Below the pieces are notes generated by a model, which worked only from the letters and a program-made list of their open reading frames with translations, was not told the origin of the DNA and did not search any database. A stretch of DNA of 59,103 nt. It comes from an uncultured Pelagibacteraceae bacterium. GTDB taxonomy: Bacteria; Pseudomonadota; Alphaproteobacteria; Pelagibacterales; Pelagibacteraceae. The first letter of the stretch is position 1. Every line of letters begins with the position of its first letter. Location: the NCBI GenBank assembly GCA_902609675.1, contig CACLST010000004.1, positions 1-59,103 of the forward strand. The letters are read 5' to 3'. Below, one piece after another: positions 35,793 to 44,547 of the stretch. A program made the position numbers and the translations under genes.

Positions 35793-35983
35793 TAATTTAG
35801 ATCTCTATTTAGATCCATTTTATGAGGATTAATTAAGATTTCACATATTTTTTGTATATTATGTATAACTTTATTAACATTTATAATTTAGTTAATTTGA
35901 TGGAAAAAAAACTAACTATTAATATTCAGAGGGGTAAATCTGAATTTTTCTTATTTTACTTATAGATTATAAACTCTTTATAC

Positions 35984-36811
35984 ATGAAAAATTTATATCA
36001 AATATACTTAATATCAGACTCTACTGGCGAAACACTTGATAGAATTTTTTTAGCTTTAAAAGCACAATTTCCTAATTTCGAATACGAGACAAATCATTTC
36101 TCCTTTACTCGTACTGAAAGTCAAACACTTGCTATACTAAAACAGGCAAAAAAAGATAAAAATTCTATTATTTTATATACTATTGTTAATAGTAAATTGG
36201 CAAAATATCTTACAGAAAAATCCTATGAAAGAAATATACCTTGTTTTGGAGTTCTTGGAGACTTGATTTTAAATTTTTCAAAGGTCTTAAATCAGAAAGC
36301 TTCTCATCAACCAAGTGGACAGCATATTTTAAATGAAGAATACTATGATAGAATTGAAGCTATTCAATTTACGATGAACCATGATGATGGTAATCAAACT
36401 GATGATATAGAGAAATCAGATATTATTTTATTAGGTGTAAGCAGAACCAGTAAAACACCAACTTCCATTTATTTAGCTAATAGAGGGTTCAAAACTTCAA
36501 ATATTCCACTAGTAAATAAAAATTCTATACCATCTAAAGTTACCGAAAAAAATTTTAGACCATGCGTTGTTGGTTTAGTTACAGAAGCAGAAAGATTATA
36601 TGATTTAAGAAAAAATAGATTGAATTCATTGAAAGAAGATCAAAATAGTGAATATGTAAATATTGATAAGATTAAAGATGAACTAAATAGTGCTAGAAAA
36701 TTATTTAAGGAGAATAATTGGCCAACGATAGATGTAACAAGAAAATCTGTTGAGGAAACAGCAGCGTCAGTAATAAAAATTTTTGAGATAAAGAACAAAA
36801 AAAATGCTTAA
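35984..36811 (+). CDS. ppsR: Pyruvate, phosphate dikinase / PEP synthase regulatory protein (DUF299)
   Basis: PPSR/PDRP proteins reversibly phosphorylate PPDK or PEP synthase, acting as bifunctional kinase and pyrophosphorylase. The 275-residue protein begins YLISDSTGETLDRIFLALKA and has the P-loop-like GVSRTSKTPTSIYLANRGFK followed by NIPLV, both signatures of the family, plus HQPSGQHILNEEYYDRIEAI. RP001, the Rickettsia gene flanking oriC, belongs to this family. It starts the rightward set ppsR-maf-aroE-coaE-dnaQ. The target enzyme is not in the window; a 7-bp stem (35924-35945) lies in its leader. Confidence 0.95.
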   Translation: MKNLYQIYLISDSTGETLDRIFLALKAQFPNFEYETNHFSFTRTESQTLAILKQAKKDKNSIILYTIVNSKLAKYLTEKSYERNIPCFGVLGDLILNFSKVLNQKASHQPSGQHILNEEYYDRIEAIQFTMNHDDGNQTDDIEKSDIILLGVSRTSKTPTSIYLANRGFKTSNIPLVNKNSIPSKVTEKNFRPCVVGLVTEAERLYDLRKNRLNSLKEDQNSEYVNIDKIKDELNSARKLFKENNWPTIDVTRKSVEETAASVIKIFEIKNKKNA

Positions 36812-37388
36812 TATTATATTGGCATCAAAAAGCAAGATCAGAAAAGAAATACTGAATAATCACAATGTCCTTTGTGATGTTGAAGTATCAAATGTAGATG
36901 AAGAACCAATCAAAGAGAGTTTGATAAGAGAAGGAGCCACTCCAGAAATAATATCCAAAAACCTTGCTGAATTAAAAGCAAATAAAGTAAGTCAAAAAAA
37001 GAACAACACCCTTGTTTTAGGTGCAGATAGTGTAATAGACCTATCGGGTGAGTTAATATCAAAACCTGAAAGCAGGGATGAGGCACTTAAAATTTTAAAA
37101 AAACTAAATGGAAAAAAACACTCTTTAATTAGTTCAGTCTGTATATCTAAAAATGGGTCAATGATTTGGAATTACACAGATAAAGCATATTTGACAATGA
37201 AAAATTTTTCTGAAGATGAACTAATACTGTATCTTAGCAAAATTAGTGACGAAAAATTATATGCATATAATGTTTACCAAATCGAGGGAGAGGGAAGAAC
37301 TTTGTTTTCAAGTATTGAAGGAGATGAAGATACCATAATGGGACTACCTATTAAAAAAATTAAGGAATATTTAGAACTTCAAATATGA
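36804..37388 (+). CDS. maf: Maf-family nucleotide pyrophosphatase
   Basis: Maf proteins hydrolyse non-canonical or modified NTPs such as dTTP, UTP or m7GTP, depending on subtype. The 194-residue protein has IILASKSKIRKEIL at the N-terminus, where most homologues read S-P-R; VDEEPIKES, the GADSVIDL acidic motif, KPESRDEALKIL and YQIEGEGRTLFSSIEGDED are as expected. Subtype cannot be fixed from motifs. It overlaps ppsR by 8 bases and aroE by 4, typical of a coupled operon. Confidence 0.92.
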   Translation: MLNIILASKSKIRKEILNNHNVLCDVEVSNVDEEPIKESLIREGATPEIISKNLAELKANKVSQKKNNTLVLGADSVIDLSGELISKPESRDEALKILKKLNGKKHSLISSVCISKNGSMIWNYTDKAYLTMKNFSEDELILYLSKISDEKLYAYNVYQIEGEGRTLFSSIEGDEDTIMGLPIKKIKEYLELQI

Positions 37389-38179
37389 AAAAATTTTTAG
37401 TAATAGGGAATCCAATTGAACATTCTTTATCTCCAAAGTTACATAATTATTGGATAAAAAAAAATAATTTAGATGCAATTTATGGAAAACTGGAAGCCTA
37501 TGACAATGATTTGTCTGAACTATGCAAATCTATCAAAAAGGGAGATTTGGAGGGTTTAAATGTTACTGTCCCTTTTAAAAAATCTATAATACCTCACCTA
37601 GATATTTTAAGTAGTAATGCATTAAGAACACAATCAGTAAATACTGTCTCGTTAAGTAAAGGTAATTTAGTTGGAGACAATACTGATATTAATGGGTTTG
37701 AATTAAGTATTAGAAAATTGAATTATGATATTAGTGACAAGATAGTTCTGATATTAGGTGCTGGTGGAGTTGTGCCGTCAATAATTTTTTCATTGTTGAG
37801 GATGAAAGTATCAAAAATTTTTTTGAGTAATAGAACTAAAACAAAAGCTGAAAATTTAAAAAATTTATTCAATGAGATCAATGTTATGGATTGGGGCGAT
37901 TTACCAAATTTTGATATGATAATAAATGCCACTACTTTAGGTTTAAATAAAGTAGATAAATTTGGCATAGACTTTTCTCAGGCTGGTCAAAATAAGCTCT
38001 TTTATGATGTTATATATGCACCATTTCAAACAGAGTTTTCAGAGGCAGGAAATGCGCAGGGTAATTCAATTGAAAATGGTTTAAATATGTTTTTATTTCA
38101 GGGTCAACAAGCTTTTAATATTTGGCATAATGTTGAACCAGAGATTAACAAAGAATTAATTGAATTTCTAAAAAACTGA
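37385..38179 (+). CDS. aroE: Shikimate dehydrogenase (NADP+)
   Basis: AroE reduces 3-dehydroshikimate to shikimate. The 264-residue protein has the substrate segment VIGNPIEHSLSPKLHNYWIK, the catalytic-lysine motif GLNVTVPFKKSI, VNTVSL, GDNTDINGFEL with the catalytic Asp, a GAGGVVPSI nucleotide loop, NATTLGL and a C-terminal GLNMFLFQGQQAFNIW. The loop has V-V where many homologues have A, a minor change. It lies between maf and coaE in the standard alphaproteobacterial origin-right cluster. Confidence 0.96.
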   Translation: MKKFLVIGNPIEHSLSPKLHNYWIKKNNLDAIYGKLEAYDNDLSELCKSIKKGDLEGLNVTVPFKKSIIPHLDILSSNALRTQSVNTVSLSKGNLVGDNTDINGFELSIRKLNYDISDKIVLILGAGGVVPSIIFSLLRMKVSKIFLSNRTKTKAENLKNLFNEINVMDWGDLPNFDMIINATTLGLNKVDKFGIDFSQAGQNKLFYDVIYAPFQTEFSEAGNAQGNSIENGLNMFLFQGQQAFNIWHNVEPEINKELIEFLKN

Positions 38180-38202
38180 AACTATGAGACTTAAAAGCAA
38201 AC

Positions 38203-38796
38203 ATGATTAGAGTTGGAATAATTGGAGATATAGGATCAGGAAAATCTTTTATTTCTAAGCTCTTTGGATACCCAGTATTTAACGCAGATGATGAAGTAAA
38301 ATATATTTATAAAAAAAATAAAGAGTGTTTTAATAAATTAAAAAAAAAATTACCAAAATTTATAAAAACATTTCCTATCAAAAAAAAAGAGCTTATATCA
38401 GCAATTAACTCAAATAAGAAAAATCTTAAAGTTATATCTTCTATTGTTCACCCATTGGTAAGAAAAAATATGAAAAAATTTATAATAAATAATAAGAAGA
38501 GTGAAATGATTATTTTTGATATCCCTTTATTAATAGAAAACAAACTCAATAAAAAAAAAGATATAATTATTTTCGTTAAATCAAAAAAATCTAAAGTCTT
38601 AAACAGATTAAAAAAGAGGCCTAACTTTAATGAAAAATTGATAAAGAATCTAAAAGAAAATCAGGTTATCTTATCTAAAAAAGAAAAATTAGCTGATTAT
38701 ATCATTAGTAATAATTTTTCAGCGAATGTGATGAAAAAAAAAGTTAAACTAATTAAAAAAGAAATTTTAAATGAAAGAAATAGTTCTAGATACTGA
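38203..38796 (+). CDS. coaE: Dephospho-CoA kinase
   Basis: CoaE phosphorylates dephospho-CoA, the last step of coenzyme A synthesis. The 197-residue protein has the P-loop GDIGSGKSFISKLF near residue 8, the PVFNADDEVKYIY region, VHPLVRKNMKKFI and FDIPLLIENKLN, matching the family's LIEkP and substrate motifs. It is lysine-rich, as expected in this AT-rich genome. The gene overlaps dnaQ by 26 bases, the longest same-strand overlap here. Confidence 0.94.
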   Translation: MIRVGIIGDIGSGKSFISKLFGYPVFNADDEVKYIYKKNKECFNKLKKKLPKFIKTFPIKKKELISAINSNKKNLKVISSIVHPLVRKNMKKFIINNKKSEMIIFDIPLLIENKLNKKKDIIIFVKSKKSKVLNRLKKRPNFNEKLIKNLKENQVILSKKEKLADYIISNNFSANVMKKKVKLIKKEILNERNSSRY

Positions 38797-39439
38797 AACA
38801 ACTGGTTTATCTGTTAGAGATGGCCATAGAATTGTAGAAATTGGCTGCATTGAACTTGATAATTTAGTACCAACAAAAAACATTTTTCATTGTTATTTGA
38901 GCCCAGACGGGAAGAAAGTAGATCAAAAAGCGTTCGAAACTCATGGATATTCTGACGAGTTTCTATCAACAAAACAAAAATTTTTTGAAGTTGCTGAAGA
39001 TTTTTTAGATTTTATTAAAGATAAAAAAATTATCATCCACAATGCAGAATTTGATATTGGTCATTTAAATAATGAATTAACTTTAATTGGAAAGCCGAAG
39101 ATAATTAATGCAAATATCATCGATACGCTAGAATTAGCACGAAATAAATTTCCAGGCTCGGGAATAAGTTTAGATGCATTATGTAAAAGGTTTAGAATTG
39201 ATAATTCTAGAAGAGAAAAACATACTGCTTTGATAGATTGTGAATTACTTGCTAGGGTATACATAAATTTAATAGATCAAAAAGAACCAAAATTAAATTT
39301 AGTTGAAAATAGTGAAGATAAAATCTCATTCTCCAATGAAACTTCAAGTTATTTTAAAAAAATTGTTACACCCACTGAGAATGAATTATTAGAGCATAGC
39401 AAATTTCTAGAAAAAAAATTAAAAAAAAACTTTTTCTAA
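38771..39439 (+). CDS. dnaQ: DNA polymerase III epsilon subunit (3'-5' proofreading exonuclease)
   Basis: The proofreading subunit of the replicase. Three exonuclease motifs of the DEDDh family are visible in 222 residues: VLDTETTG (Asp7, Glu9), HNAEFDIGHLNNEL (ExoII), and HTALIDCELLARVY (ExoIII, His and Asp). The C-terminal tail is long and lysine-rich, as needed for binding the alpha subunit. It is the last rightward gene of the origin-right cluster and overlaps secB tail to tail by four bases. Confidence 0.96.
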   Translation: MKEIVLDTETTGLSVRDGHRIVEIGCIELDNLVPTKNIFHCYLSPDGKKVDQKAFETHGYSDEFLSTKQKFFEVAEDFLDFIKDKKIIIHNAEFDIGHLNNELTLIGKPKIINANIIDTLELARNKFPGSGISLDALCKRFRIDNSRREKHTALIDCELLARVYINLIDQKEPKLNLVENSEDKISFSNETSSYFKKIVTPTENELLEHSKFLEKKLKKNFF

Positions 39440-39858
39440 TTTAATCTTTCATTATATAATTTTTCAAAATCAATTTTTGAACCAAACTTTAAATCAGGTA
39501 AACCTGATGATCTTAAAATAGTAAGAAATTTGTCCTCTAAAGAGGGGTAAATTTTAGTTTGTAGGTCACTTAAAATTATTTTTTCTAAATCTATTTTATT
39601 AATTTTTACATCAATTATTTCAATAACTGTAGCGTATGAAATTTGAAAAAAACCTTTTTCTTTTTTCTTATTAGGATTTTCGTAAGTTAAAGTAGTTAAA
39701 ACTTCTATCATTTTTCTTTTTAAAGGTTTTGTTTTTATATCAACTTTCATTTTATACTCTGGAATAGTATTTCTGATTGTTATTAAAGCTTCGGGACTAG
39801 GAATTTCAACAGATAAGTCCTGAATATAACTAATAACTATTTTGTATTTATTTTCCAT
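39436..39858 (-). CDS. secB: Protein-export chaperone SecB
   Basis: SecB holds preproteins unfolded and hands them to SecA. The 140-residue protein has the family opening YKIVISYIQDLSVEIPSPEA, then TLTYENPNKKKEKGFFQISYATVIEI and an SLEDKFLTILRSSGLPDL end, corresponding to the F-P--R..i......GFPPl region. Length is a little below E. coli SecB (155). It overlaps the upstream fxsA gene by 11 bases; dnaQ-secB-fxsA-Tim44 proximity is typical for alphaproteobacteria. Confidence 0.93.
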   Translation of the reverse strand: MENKYKIVISYIQDLSVEIPSPEALITIRNTIPEYKMKVDIKTKPLKRKMIEVLTTLTYENPNKKKEKGFFQISYATVIEIIDVKINKIDLEKIILSDLQTKIYPSLEDKFLTILRSSGLPDLKFGSKIDFEKLYNERLN

Positions 39859-40276
39859 CTTTATCCTCTATATCTTCATATTCACCTTCAATGTAATTTT
39901 TTTCATCAGTATTATTTTTTCTTTTAGCTGATTGTTTTGTAGAATACTTACTTAAAATCATTTTTCGTGTAACTGGGAAGATTAATAAAATTCCTAATAG
40001 GTCAGTTGCAAAGCCTGGTAAAATTAATAATAAGGCTGCAAAAGCAATTGCTGCCCCAGAAATTATTTCATAGAGTGGTATTTCATTTTTTACCAATTGA
40101 GCCATCCCAGAACGCAATGTGTTAAAACCCTCATATCTGGCGTACCAGATACCTGCAACTGCAGTTGTTGCTATTAGTAAAATGGTGTTTATTGCTCCTA
40201 TTTGTGAACCAACCTTAATAAAAAGGTATATTTCAATAAGTGGGATCCCAATAATTAGAAGTATTGCTGTGTTCAT
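39848..40276 (-). CDS. fxsA: FxsA-family membrane protein
   Basis: A 142-residue inner-membrane protein with the FxsA pattern: ILLIIGIPLIEIYLFIKVGS at the N-terminus, a second helix INTILLIATTAVAGIWYARY, GFNTLRSGMAQLV, then AAIAFAALLLILPGFATDLLG and a short cytoplasmic tail rich in charged residues. FxsA suppresses F-exclusion of phage T7 in E. coli when overproduced; its normal role is unknown. It is upstream of and coupled to secB by an 11-base overlap and diverges from the Tim44-like gene. Confidence 0.9.
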   Translation of the reverse strand: MNTAILLIIGIPLIEIYLFIKVGSQIGAINTILLIATTAVAGIWYARYEGFNTLRSGMAQLVKNEIPLYEIISGAAIAFAALLLILPGFATDLLGILLIFPVTRKMILSKYSTKQSAKRKNNTDEKNYIEGEYEDIEDKDGK

Positions 40277-40334
40277 TTGTCTATAATGTAAATTGCAGGT
40301 TGAAATTAATCAACATAGTAAATATTATTAGTAT

Positions 40335-40925
40335 ATGAGTTATAGCTTTGAATACATCGATATAATACTATTAGCAATGATCGCAGGATTTATTTTCTTG
40401 AGATTAAGAGGGATTTTAGGGAAAAAAACTGGATTTGAGGAAAATATTAATTCAAGTTTCCCTCACGAAGAAGTTAAAGAGACTAAAGTTTCTCCTGTTC
40501 TTAATGCTGAAACTTTTGATGATGCAGCGAAAAAAGACTTTTTAAATGGTGCAAAAATCGCTTATGAAAGCATTATTACTAGTTTTTCTAAAGGAGATTT
40601 AAATTCAATAAAAAATCTTTTGGCAAAAAATGTTTATGACCAATTTGATGAGGCTATTAAAGATAAAAAAGTAAGAAATGTTACATCAGAAACTACATTT
40701 ATAGGTATTAATTCCGCAGAAATAAAAGAGCATAATCAAAATAAAAATATGCTTGAAGTAAGTGTTGAATTTGTGAGTGAAATTATATCTTGCATTAAAG
40801 ATAAAGATAATAAAATTATTTCAGGTGATGCTCAAAAAGTTAAAAAAGTATTAGATACTTGGAAATTTACAAAAGACAGTACTTCAAAAAATCCTAACTG
40901 GTTAATAGTAGACACTCAAGCTTAG
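40335..40925 (+). CDS. Tim44-like domain protein (TimA type)
   Basis: A 196-residue membrane-anchored protein: an N-terminal helix YIDIILLAMIAGFIFLRLRG, a short linker and a Tim44-like domain (about 75-195) with FLNGAKIAYESIITSFSKGD, LKNLLAKNVYDQF-like pattern (here IKNLLAKNVYDQF), and VKKVLDTWKFTKDSTSKNPN followed by WLIVDTQ. Bacterial Tim44 homologues are proposed relatives of the mitochondrial import motor subunit; their bacterial role is unsettled. In other alphaproteobacteria mltA usually sits between this gene and smr; here smr follows at once, with no mltA. Confidence 0.9.
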   Translation: MSYSFEYIDIILLAMIAGFIFLRLRGILGKKTGFEENINSSFPHEEVKETKVSPVLNAETFDDAAKKDFLNGAKIAYESIITSFSKGDLNSIKNLLAKNVYDQFDEAIKDKKVRNVTSETTFIGINSAEIKEHNQNKNMLEVSVEFVSEIISCIKDKDNKIISGDAQKVKKVLDTWKFTKDSTSKNPNWLIVDTQA

Positions 40926-41342
40926 TTGATTAAAAAAATATCAGATAAAGATAAACAGGATTGGCAAAATTTCTTAAATAGTTCTGACAAACTAGAAAAT
41001 AAAGATCAAAAAATTTCTTCAACACCTAAAAGATATATTGAAAGATCTATTGATTTGCACGGTTATACCCTAGAGGAAGCAAATCAAAAAATGACTTCTT
41101 ACATCGAAGAATGTTATGCAAATGGAGTGAACAAAATTAGTGTCATTACAGGAAAGGGGCTTAGATCTAAAAATTTAAATGACCCATACCAATCTAGCAA
41201 TTTGAGTATATTAAAACACTCCGTACCTAATTTTATTAAAGGTGCTGATCATTTAATGAAAAGAATTATAAGTATTGATTTTGAGGCTGTTGAAAACCCA
41301 TCCGTTGGAAATTTTGATATTTTTTTAAGAAAAAAAAAATAA
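40926..41342 (+). CDS. Smr-domain (MutS2 C-terminal-like) protein
   Basis: A 138-residue protein. The Smr domain covers about 40-138 with the IDLHGYTLEEANQKM motif (D-L-H-G) and the nuclease-type loop VITGKGLRSKN (T-G-x-G), ending in GNFDIFLRKKK. Smr proteins are RNA or DNA endonucleases; recent work in E. coli and yeast links some to cleavage of mRNA in collided ribosomes, but the role here is not shown. The start is TTG right after the preceding gene's stop, so translation is likely coupled. Confidence 0.9.
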   Translation: MIKKISDKDKQDWQNFLNSSDKLENKDQKISSTPKRYIERSIDLHGYTLEEANQKMTSYIEECYANGVNKISVITGKGLRSKNLNDPYQSSNLSILKHSVPNFIKGADHLMKRIISIDFEAVENPSVGNFDIFLRKKK

Positions 41343-41345
41343 TAT

Positions 41346-42716
41346 TTATAAGATAAACTTTGATAGGTCTGCGTCCTTAACAAGTTCACCAATATTTTTC
41401 TTAATATAATCTGAGTCTATGCTAATTTTTTCACCAGCTCTATCTGTGGCTGTAAAACTAATTTCATCTAATACTCTTTCAATTATGGTATGCAGTCTTC
41501 TAGCGCCAATATTTTCAACTGTTGTGTTAACTTCGCTTGCAATTGTCGCAATTGTATCAATCCCATCTTCAGTAAATTCTAAATCAACGTTTTCGGTTTT
41601 AAGTAAAGCTTTATATTGTTTGATCAAACTATTGTCTGGCTCTTTCAAAATTCGTTTAAAGTCCTCACTATTCAAAGCATCTAGCTCAACTCTGATTGGC
41701 AATCTTCCTTGAAGCTCAGGTAAAAGATCTGATGGTTTTGCTAACTGGAACGCTCCTGAAGCTATAAATAATATATGATCTGTTTTTATTGGACCATATT
41801 TAGTGCTGACAGTTGTTCCTTCAATAAGAGGAAGTAAGTCTCTTTGAACACCTTCTCTTGAAACATCTCCACCAACTCTATCAGTCCTTGCTGAAATTTT
41901 ATCTATTTCATCTAAAAATACGATACCATTATTCTCAGTTGTGTTTTTTGCAGATTTAATAATTTTATCTTGTTCTATTAATTTATCAGCTTCTTCGTTT
42001 AGTAATATTTCATGAGACTCTTTTACTGACATTTTCTTCTTCTTAGCTTTTTGACCCATAGATTTACCAAGCATGTCAGAAATATTAATCATCCCAACAT
42101 TTGCACCAGGCATACCAGGAATTTCGAATGACGGCATTCCACCACCACTCTCAGTTACAGCTATCTCAATCTCATTGTCGTCTAAATCACCATCTCTTAA
42201 TCTTTTCCTAAAACTTTCCCGTGTTGCAACACTTGCTTTATTTCCAACAATTGCATCAAGAACTCTATCCTCAGCTAATTTTTGTGCTTTAGCATGAACT
42301 TCTTTTCTTTTTTTTACCTTTTCCATTGCAATAGCAATTTCAAGAAGGTCTCTTATAATTTGTTCAACATCTCTTCCGACGTAACCTACTTCAGTAAATC
42401 TTGTTGCTTCGACTTTTACAAATGGTGCTTCTGCTAATTTTGATAATCTTCTAGATATTTCTGTTTTACCAACACCCGTTGGTCCCATCATTAAAATATT
42501 TTTGGGAAGGACTTCATCTTTCATATCACCTTCTAAAGCTTGTCTTCTCCATCTATTTCTTAAAGCAATTGCAACAGCTCTTTTTGCATTATTCTGTCCA
42601 ACTACAAATCTATCTAATTCAGAAACTATTTCTCTTGGAGATAATGAATTTTGAATATTATTTTTTTCTTTTTTTACTTTTGCATTTGGTAGAGTTGTAA
42701 CGTTTGATTTTTCCAT
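41346..42716 (-). CDS. hslU: ATP-dependent protease ATPase subunit HslU
   Basis: HslU unfolds substrates and feeds them to HslV. The 456 residues contain [20 protein letters not shown] at the N-terminus, the Walker [11 protein letters not shown] (78-85), [20 protein letters not shown], an I-domain of about 100 residues, Walker [44 protein letters not shown] and the C-terminal DADLSKFIL needed to dock on HslV. It lies one base after hslV; the pair faces away from the his operon, a common alphaproteobacterial arrangement. Confidence 0.98.
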   Translation of the reverse strand: MEKSNVTTLPNAKVKKEKNNIQNSLSPREIVSELDRFVVGQNNAKRAVAIALRNRWRRQALEGDMKDEVLPKNILMMGPTGVGKTEISRRLSKLAEAPFVKVEATRFTEVGYVGRDVEQIIRDLLEIAIAMEKVKKRKEVHAKAQKLAEDRVLDAIVGNKASVATRESFRKRLRDGDLDDNEIEIAVTESGGGMPSFEIPGMPGANVGMINISDMLGKSMGQKAKKKKMSVKESHEILLNEEADKLIEQDKIIKSAKNTTENNGIVFLDEIDKISARTDRVGGDVSREGVQRDLLPLIEGTTVSTKYGPIKTDHILFIASGAFQLAKPSDLLPELQGRLPIRVELDALNSEDFKRILKEPDNSLIKQYKALLKTENVDLEFTEDGIDTIATIASEVNTTVENIGARRLHTIIERVLDEISFTATDRAGEKISIDSDYIKKNIGELVKDADLSKFIL

Positions 42717-42717
42717 A

Positions 42718-43233
42718 TTAAATTTTCTCTATGTTGCAATTATCATTTGTGAACACGCATATTTCAGAAGCAACTTTAATTGCTTTCTTTGCAACTTCTT
42801 CTGCCGACAAATCTGTATCCATCAATACTTTTGCTGAGGCTAGTGCATAATTTCCACCAGATCCAATTCCAATTACATCACCTTCAGGCTCTAAAACATC
42901 ACCTGTTCCTGAAATAATGAAACTATTTTCTTTGTCACCAACTGCCATTAAGGCTTCCAATCTTCTTAAATATTTATCTGTTCGCCAATCTTTAGCTAAT
43001 TCAACAGCTGCTCTAGCTAGATTTCCAGCGTGTTTTTCTAATTTAGACTCTAATCTTTCAAACAATGTTAATGCATCTGCAGTAGATCCAGCAAAACCTG
43101 CTATCACATTTCTTTTCTCAATCTTACGAACTTTATTTGCTGTTTTCTTAATCACTGTGTTTCCCATGCTAACTTGGCCATCACCAGCAACTACTACTTC
43201 ATTGTTTTTTCTTACTAATACTATTGTTGTCAT
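42718..43233 (-). CDS. hslV: ATP-dependent protease peptidase subunit HslV
   Basis: HslV is the proteasome-beta-like threonine protease. The 171-residue protein has the nucleophilic Thr right after the initiator Met ([21 protein letters not shown]), [35 protein letters not shown], and [16 protein letters not shown]. No extra propeptide. It is the first gene of the hslVU pair and diverges from hisB with 91 bases between starts, where the hisB promoter is predicted. Confidence 0.97.
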   Translation of the reverse strand: MTTIVLVRKNNEVVVAGDGQVSMGNTVIKKTANKVRKIEKRNVIAGFAGSTADALTLFERLESKLEKHAGNLARAAVELAKDWRTDKYLRRLEALMAVGDKENSFIISGTGDVLEPEGDVIGIGSGGNYALASAKVLMDTDLSAEEVAKKAIKVASEICVFTNDNCNIEKI

Positions 43234-43284
43234 GGAATATAGATGGATACTAAATACAATAGTTCAAGACCAAGGCTAGAATTA

Positions 43285-43313
43285 TTGCCATAATTGAATA
43301 ATAGATATATACC
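43285..43313 (+). promoter_or_regulatory. Candidate sigma-70 promoter of the his operon
   Basis: TTGCCA (5/6 match to TTGACA), 17 bases, then TATACC. The predicted start point is only about 5 bases before the hisB ATG, so the transcript would be almost leaderless, and no Shine-Dalgarno is visible. No attenuator or His-rich leader peptide is seen in the gap. Confidence 0.45.
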
Positions 43314-43324
43314 TTTTTCAAACT

Positions 43325-43915
43325 ATGAAACGTAAAGCCAAAATAAGCAGAAAAACAAAAGAGACTAACATCAGTGTTGACTTAAACATTGATGGTAAGG
43401 GTAAGTACAAAGTTGACACAGGTATAGGTTTTTTAGATCACATGCTTGAGCAATTATCAAAACACTCTTCAATGGATATGAATATTAAAGCTAAAGGTGA
43501 TACGCACATTGATCTTCACCACACAACTGAAGATACAGGAATTGCAATTGGTGAATGTTTAAAAAAAGCTTCTAAAAAATTTGTTGGCATTAAAAGATAT
43601 GCTCATGCAATGATACCAATGGATGAAACATTAACTAGAGTTGCTATTGATGTTTCAAACAGACCTTATTTAATTTGGAAAGTAAAATTGAAAGTAGAAA
43701 AATTAGGTGAGATGGATACAGAACTATTTAAAGAGTGGTTCCAAGCCTTTTCACAAGCTGCAGGAATTACTTTGCACATTGAAAATATCTATGGTGATAA
43801 CAGTCACCACATAATTGAATCTTGCTTTAAAGGATTAGCTAGATCATTAAGAGCTGCTTTAGAAATGGATCCAAGAAATAAAACTACAATACCTTCTACA
43901 AAAGGTTCTTTATAA
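43325..43915 (+). CDS. hisB: Imidazoleglycerol-phosphate dehydratase
   Basis: HisB removes water from imidazole glycerol phosphate. At 196 residues it is the monofunctional form, without the N-terminal phosphatase of enterobacteria. Metal-binding motifs are present: [30 protein letters not shown], and later [19 protein letters not shown]. First gene of the long rightward string hisB-hisH-(SHOCT)-hisA-hisF-hisE and beyond; 5 bases separate it from hisH. Confidence 0.98.
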   Translation: MKRKAKISRKTKETNISVDLNIDGKGKYKVDTGIGFLDHMLEQLSKHSSMDMNIKAKGDTHIDLHHTTEDTGIAIGECLKKASKKFVGIKRYAHAMIPMDETLTRVAIDVSNRPYLIWKVKLKVEKLGEMDTELFKEWFQAFSQAAGITLHIENIYGDNSHHIIESCFKGLARSLRAALEMDPRNKTTIPSTKGSL

Positions 43916-43920
43916 ATTTA

Positions 43921-44547
43921 ATGAATGTCACAATTGTTGACTACAATTCAGGCAATATAAGTTCTGTAATTAACTCGTTTAAGGAAGTTGCAAAAGATAA
44001 AGTAAACATTAAAGTAACAGCAGATCTTGCAACTATAAAAACTAGCGACAAGGTTGTATTACCCGGACAAGGTTCTTTTAAAAGCTGCATTGATGGGCTT
44101 AAGAATATTAGTGGTTTGATGGATACTCTTAATGAATTTGCATTAGAAAGTAAAAAACCACTTCTTGGAATTTGTGTTGGGCTTCAAATGTTTGCTGATA
44201 TAGGTTATGAAGAAACTGAAACAAAAGGCCTAGGATGGATTTCAGGTAAAGTATCTAAAATTGATAACCAAGACGGTAAATTTAAGCTGCCACATATTGG
44301 TTGGAATGAAATTAACATAACGAAAGAAAGTAAGATTTTCAAAGGAATAGAAAATAAATCCCACATGTACTTTGTTCATAGTTATGAGTTTCTGCCCGAA
44401 GATAAATCTGTAATTTCAGCAACAACTGATTACTCCTCTAATGTTGTTTGCGCTGCAGAAAAAGAAAATATATTTGGTACGCAGTTTCACCCAGAAAAAA
44501 GTGATAAAACTGGTCTAAAAATAATTGAAAACTTTATTAATTTATGA
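43921..44547 (+). CDS. hisH: Imidazole glycerol phosphate synthase, glutaminase subunit HisH
   Basis: HisH supplies ammonia from glutamine to HisF. The 208-residue class I glutamine amidotransferase has VTIVDYNSGNISSV at the N-terminus, VLPGQGSF (oxyanion side), the nucleophile in LLGICVGLQMF (Cys near residue 85), HIGWNEI, and the catalytic His-x-Glu in FGTQFHPEKSD. It overlaps the following secreted-protein gene by four bases (ATGA), an unexpected neighbour between hisH and hisA. Confidence 0.97.
   Translation: MNVTIVDYNSGNISSVINSFKEVAKDKVNIKVTADLATIKTSDKVVLPGQGSFKSCIDGLKNISGLMDTLNEFALESKKPLLGICVGLQMFADIGYEETETKGLGWISGKVSKIDNQDGKFKLPHIGWNEINITKESKIFKGIENKSHMYFVHSYEFLPEDKSVISATTDYSSNVVCAAEKENIFGTQFHPEKSDKTGLKIIENFINL

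Larger units (their letters stand above)
35701..35983. other. oriC: Predicted chromosomal replication origin (oriC) between hemE and ppsR
   Basis: A 283-base, very AT-rich gap without a gene, among the largest in the window. In Caulobacter and Rickettsia oriC lies between hemE and the RP001 homologue, a DUF299 protein, which is ppsR here. Genes run leftward on the left and rightward on the right, as expected for transcription leaving an origin, and parAB/parS are about 8 kb away. Inside: one DnaA-box match (TTATTCACA on the minus strand), a TTAA-N7-TTAA CtrA-type site, a direct repeat ATTTAGATC spaced 12 bases (35795 and 35807), and inverted repeats ATTAAC...GTTAAT and ATTCAGA...TCTGAAT (35924-35945). 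The small number of DnaA boxes is the main weakness. Confidence 0.82.

Noticed and set aside
35924-35945. Intrinsic terminator in the ppsR leader
   Set aside because: The 7-bp stem ATTCAGA/TCTGAAT is AT-rich with an 8-base loop; although T's follow, it lies upstream of ppsR with no gene to terminate. More likely part of the origin.
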